From Bacteroidales bacterium (lineage in GTDB: Bacteria; Bacteroidota; Bacteroidia; Bacteroidales; UBA932), in assembly GCA_017445015.1 (NCBI GenBank), contig JAFSVL010000014.1, forward strand, positions 40,072 to 104,071: a DNA stretch of 64,000 bases. Direction: 5' to 3'. Of the stretch, positions 62,555 through 64,000 are shown one piece after another. The translations under genes and the position numbers were made by a program. The notes under the pieces were generated by a model. The model did no database searches, was not told the origin of the DNA, and saw only the letters and a program-made list of their open reading frames with translations. Within the stretch, counting starts at the first letter, position 1; every line of letters starts with the position of its first letter.

Positions 62555-62896
62555 TCAGAAATATACGGGCTGGCCGGTACGGACGCTTTCATAACAGGCA
62601 TTGACCGCCTCGATGGTCCTCTTGTGCCAGCCAAGATTGATCTTGGGGGTATGGTGGTTGCGGATGCAGTCCACGAACTCGTCAATCAGCCCGATCCACT
62701 CGTCAAAGTACGTGTACTGAACCGTATAACGGTCGTTGGGCGCACCGTTGTGGTACACGTTGGGGCCGAAGGAATCCACCAGCATGACCCCCTTCTCGCC
62801 GCTGATATTGAAGTTGACCTCCATGTGTTTGGGGAAAATTTCCCAGCCCGGCGCCGGCACCTTGAGGCGTTCTTCCAGACGGGACCAGGATCGTCT
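62555..62896 (-). pseudogene. 3' fragment of a Gfo/Idh/MocA-family oxidoreductase
   Basis: The remaining frame (about 110 codons) carries the C-terminal part of a sugar or inositol dehydrogenase-type protein: PKHMEVNFNISGEKGVMLVD, YTYFDEWIGLIDEFVDCIRN, then HTPKINLGWHKRTIEAVNAC and GQPVYF. The N-terminal NAD-binding half is absent, and the 5' part stops at the yicC promoter (about 62900). An ATG at 62860 could start a 101-aa product, but it would be only half a domain. It lies directly upstream of the decayed MFS gene. Confidence 0.8.
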
Positions 62897-62910
62897 TATA
62901 AAAAAATCAA

Positions 62911-62941
62911 TTTGAAAAGTGGAAAATGGATTTTAACTTTG
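62911..62941 (+). promoter_or_regulatory. yicC promoter, leaderless arrangement
   Basis: TTTG (62911-62914) and TAACTTTG (62934-62941) are 19 nt apart. Only CGCC separates the -7 box from the ATG at 62946, just as CACC does for apbE. Confidence 0.7.
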
Positions 62942-62945
62942 CGCC

Positions 62946-63821
62946 ATGGTGAAATCGATGACTGGTTATGGCCGTGCGGCGGCGGAACTTGAGAGCGGCA
63001 AGCTGATTCTGGAGATAAAGACGCTCAACTCCAAGGGTTGTGACATCAATATCAAGACCTCCCTGATTCCGAAGGAAAAAGAACTTTCCGTACGGCAGAC
63101 GCTTACCCAAAGGCTCCAGCGGGGCACCATCGACTTGCTGGCCACCTTTGAGGCCGCTCCGGGCTCCTCCGCAAGGAAACTGGACAATGCGCTTGCCGGC
63201 GAGTATTTCCGGCAGTTCCGCGCACTGGGAGAAGAACTCGGGGTGGACAACTGCGGGCGCCTCTGTCTGGAAGCGGCCCTCCGCCAGAACGACGTTTTCG
63301 ACGGGGGACGCAAAGACCTGATCGGCGATGGCGAATGGGGAAAAGTGGAAGAGGCGCTGGAAAGATGCATCGATGCCGTCGAGGAATTCCGCATACGGGA
63401 AGGCGAAAGCCTGTCCAAGGACGTCAGTTCCCGCGTACGGACGATACTGGAACTTGAAAACGAAGTCGAAGGCTACGAGCCCGAGAGAATCGAAACCGTG
63501 CGCGCCCGCCTGAAGAAAAATGCCGAAGAACTACAGGTGAAACTGGAGGCGGAACGCTTCGAGCAGGAAATGGTCTTCTATCTGGAGAAACTGGATATCA
63601 ATGAGGAAAAAGTGCGCCTGCGCCAGCACTGCGCGTATTTTATGGACACCCTTGAAAACGATCCCTGCCCCGGCAGGAAACTCGGGTTCATCATCCAGGA
63701 AATGGGGCGCGAAATCAACACGACCGGAAGCAAGGCAAACCACGCATCCATCCAGAAATGCGTAGTCCGCATGAAAGACGAGCTCGAGAAAATCCGCGAG
63801 CAGTCGATGAATATCTTATAA
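62946..63821 (+). CDS. yicC: YicC-family endoribonuclease-like protein
   Basis: This 291-aa cytosolic protein begins with the diagnostic MVKSMTGYGRAAAE and has ILEIKTLNSKGCDINIKTSL. The C-terminal domain (FERFEQEMVFYLEKLDI-type region and EINTTGSKANHASIQKCVVR, FIIQEMGREI) is the conserved DUF1732 block with the invariant NT-x-GSK-x-N. YicC/YloC proteins have been linked to RNA degradation. Length is normal. It has its own promoter. Confidence 0.95.
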   Translation: MVKSMTGYGRAAAELESGKLILEIKTLNSKGCDINIKTSLIPKEKELSVRQTLTQRLQRGTIDLLATFEAAPGSSARKLDNALAGEYFRQFRALGEELGVDNCGRLCLEAALRQNDVFDGGRKDLIGDGEWGKVEEALERCIDAVEEFRIREGESLSKDVSSRVRTILELENEVEGYEPERIETVRARLKKNAEELQVKLEAERFEQEMVFYLEKLDINEEKVRLRQHCAYFMDTLENDPCPGRKLGFIIQEMGREINTTGSKANHASIQKCVVRMKDELEKIREQSMNIL

Positions 63822-63902
63822 AGCACCGCCGCCGCGCGCCTGGCTTCTCTCCGTTTTAACCTAAATTATTCATAGAAAAGGTAAAGGGTTCCCTGTAACC
63901 AT

Positions 63903-63933
63903 TTGGTAATCAGAGAAATAAGTGTTATATTTG
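63903..63933 (+). promoter_or_regulatory. Promoter of the gene at the right edge
   Basis: TTG (63903-63905) and TATATTTG (63926-63933) lie 20 nt apart, the standard -33/-7 pair. The leader to the ATG at 63971 is about 30 nt. Confidence 0.7.
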
Positions 63934-63970
63934 TAAAGCAAAAACAAAAAATGTAACACACCCCTTTACC

Positions 63971-64000
63971 ATGAGCAAAGTTATCGCATCCGCCGCAGAA
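63971..64000 (+). CDS. Start of a gene cut by the window edge
   Basis: Ten codons are visible, MSKVIASAAE. A clear promoter precedes them and the frame is open to the edge. The opening is reminiscent of subunit A of acyl-CoA:acetate/3-ketoacid CoA transferases, but ten residues are too few for an assignment. Confidence 0.55.
   Translation, partial: MSKVIASAAE

Noticed and set aside
62555-62860. Intact 101-aa protein
   Set aside because: It contains only the C-terminal portion of a Gfo/Idh dehydrogenase and lacks the nucleotide-binding half, so a gene remnant is the better description.
1-64000. tRNA genes, CRISPR arrays, insertion sequences, integrase or phage genes
   Set aside because: I looked for cloverleaf tRNA features, regularly spaced repeats and transposase motifs and found none; the cloverleaf-like element at 6025 has no tRNA-conserved loops.

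Overview
This 64 kb window is chromosomal DNA from a member of the Bacteroidales, probably a gut or rumen organism. The evidence is two SusC-type receptors, a SusD, a hybrid two-component regulator of the HTCS class, BACON, fimbrillin-like and DUF5689-type lipoproteins, promoters of the Bacteroidetes TAnnTTTG / TTG type, and almost no Shine-Dalgarno sites. GC content is fairly high for the order, so Alistipes/Rikenellaceae-like or uncultured Bacteroidales lineages fit better than classical Bacteroides; this placement is inference.

Left end (1-11.5 kb). A truncated SusC (minus) is divergent from a fused GH28-GH105 pectin-type lipoprotein (plus). A convergent repeat-rich gap follows, then an ApbE flavin transferase whose promoter nearly touches its GTG start. 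Next comes a cobalamin uptake operon (riboswitch, btuG-like, btuB-like, short FecCD permease), followed by an SGNH/GxDLY esterase-like gene.

Central region (11.7-53.3 kb). About 41 kb runs on the minus strand, with genes mostly a few bases apart or overlapping by 1-8 nt. In transcription order: lipoprotein aldose 1-epimerase; HTCS; a 48-aa micro-protein; a fimbrillin-like/beta-helix lipoprotein; a 43-aa micro-protein; two more fimbrillin-like/beta-helix lipoproteins; SusC; SusD; a small BACON-like lipoprotein; a BACON/DUF5689 lipoprotein; a DUF5107-TPR protein; three sialidase-fold (BNR) proteins; a hairpin-rich spacer; a fimbrillin-like/SGNH hydrolase lipoprotein; two more BNR lipoproteins; a GH5-like hydrolase; a 52-aa micro-protein; and a 1383-aa lipoprotein. 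This is a large polysaccharide utilization locus (PUL). SusCD imports, the surface lipoproteins bind or cut, the periplasmic BNR proteins finish depolymerisation, and the HTCS senses a product. The GH28-GH105 neighbour, esterase-like SGNH proteins and sialidase-fold enzymes could fit a pectin side chain, but the substrate is not proven.

The most unusual content is here. A ~250-residue fimbrillin-like module is joined to at least four different C-terminal architectures (beta-helix, sialidase fold, SGNH hydrolase, repeated beta-sandwich). Three previously easy-to-miss micro-proteins share an LCxS motif and an acidic Trp-containing tail, and each sits directly before one of these lipoprotein genes.

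Right end (53.3-64 kb). Housekeeping and small operons: tpiA; glnS; a metal-associated (HMA) protein with a TonB receptor; a LacI regulator followed by a GpsA-like dehydrogenase and a GlpT-type antiporter; two decaying genes (an MFS transporter with several internal deletions and a Gfo/Idh dehydrogenase fragment); yicC; and the first ten codons of another gene. No tRNA, rRNA, CRISPR array, transposase or integrase was seen.
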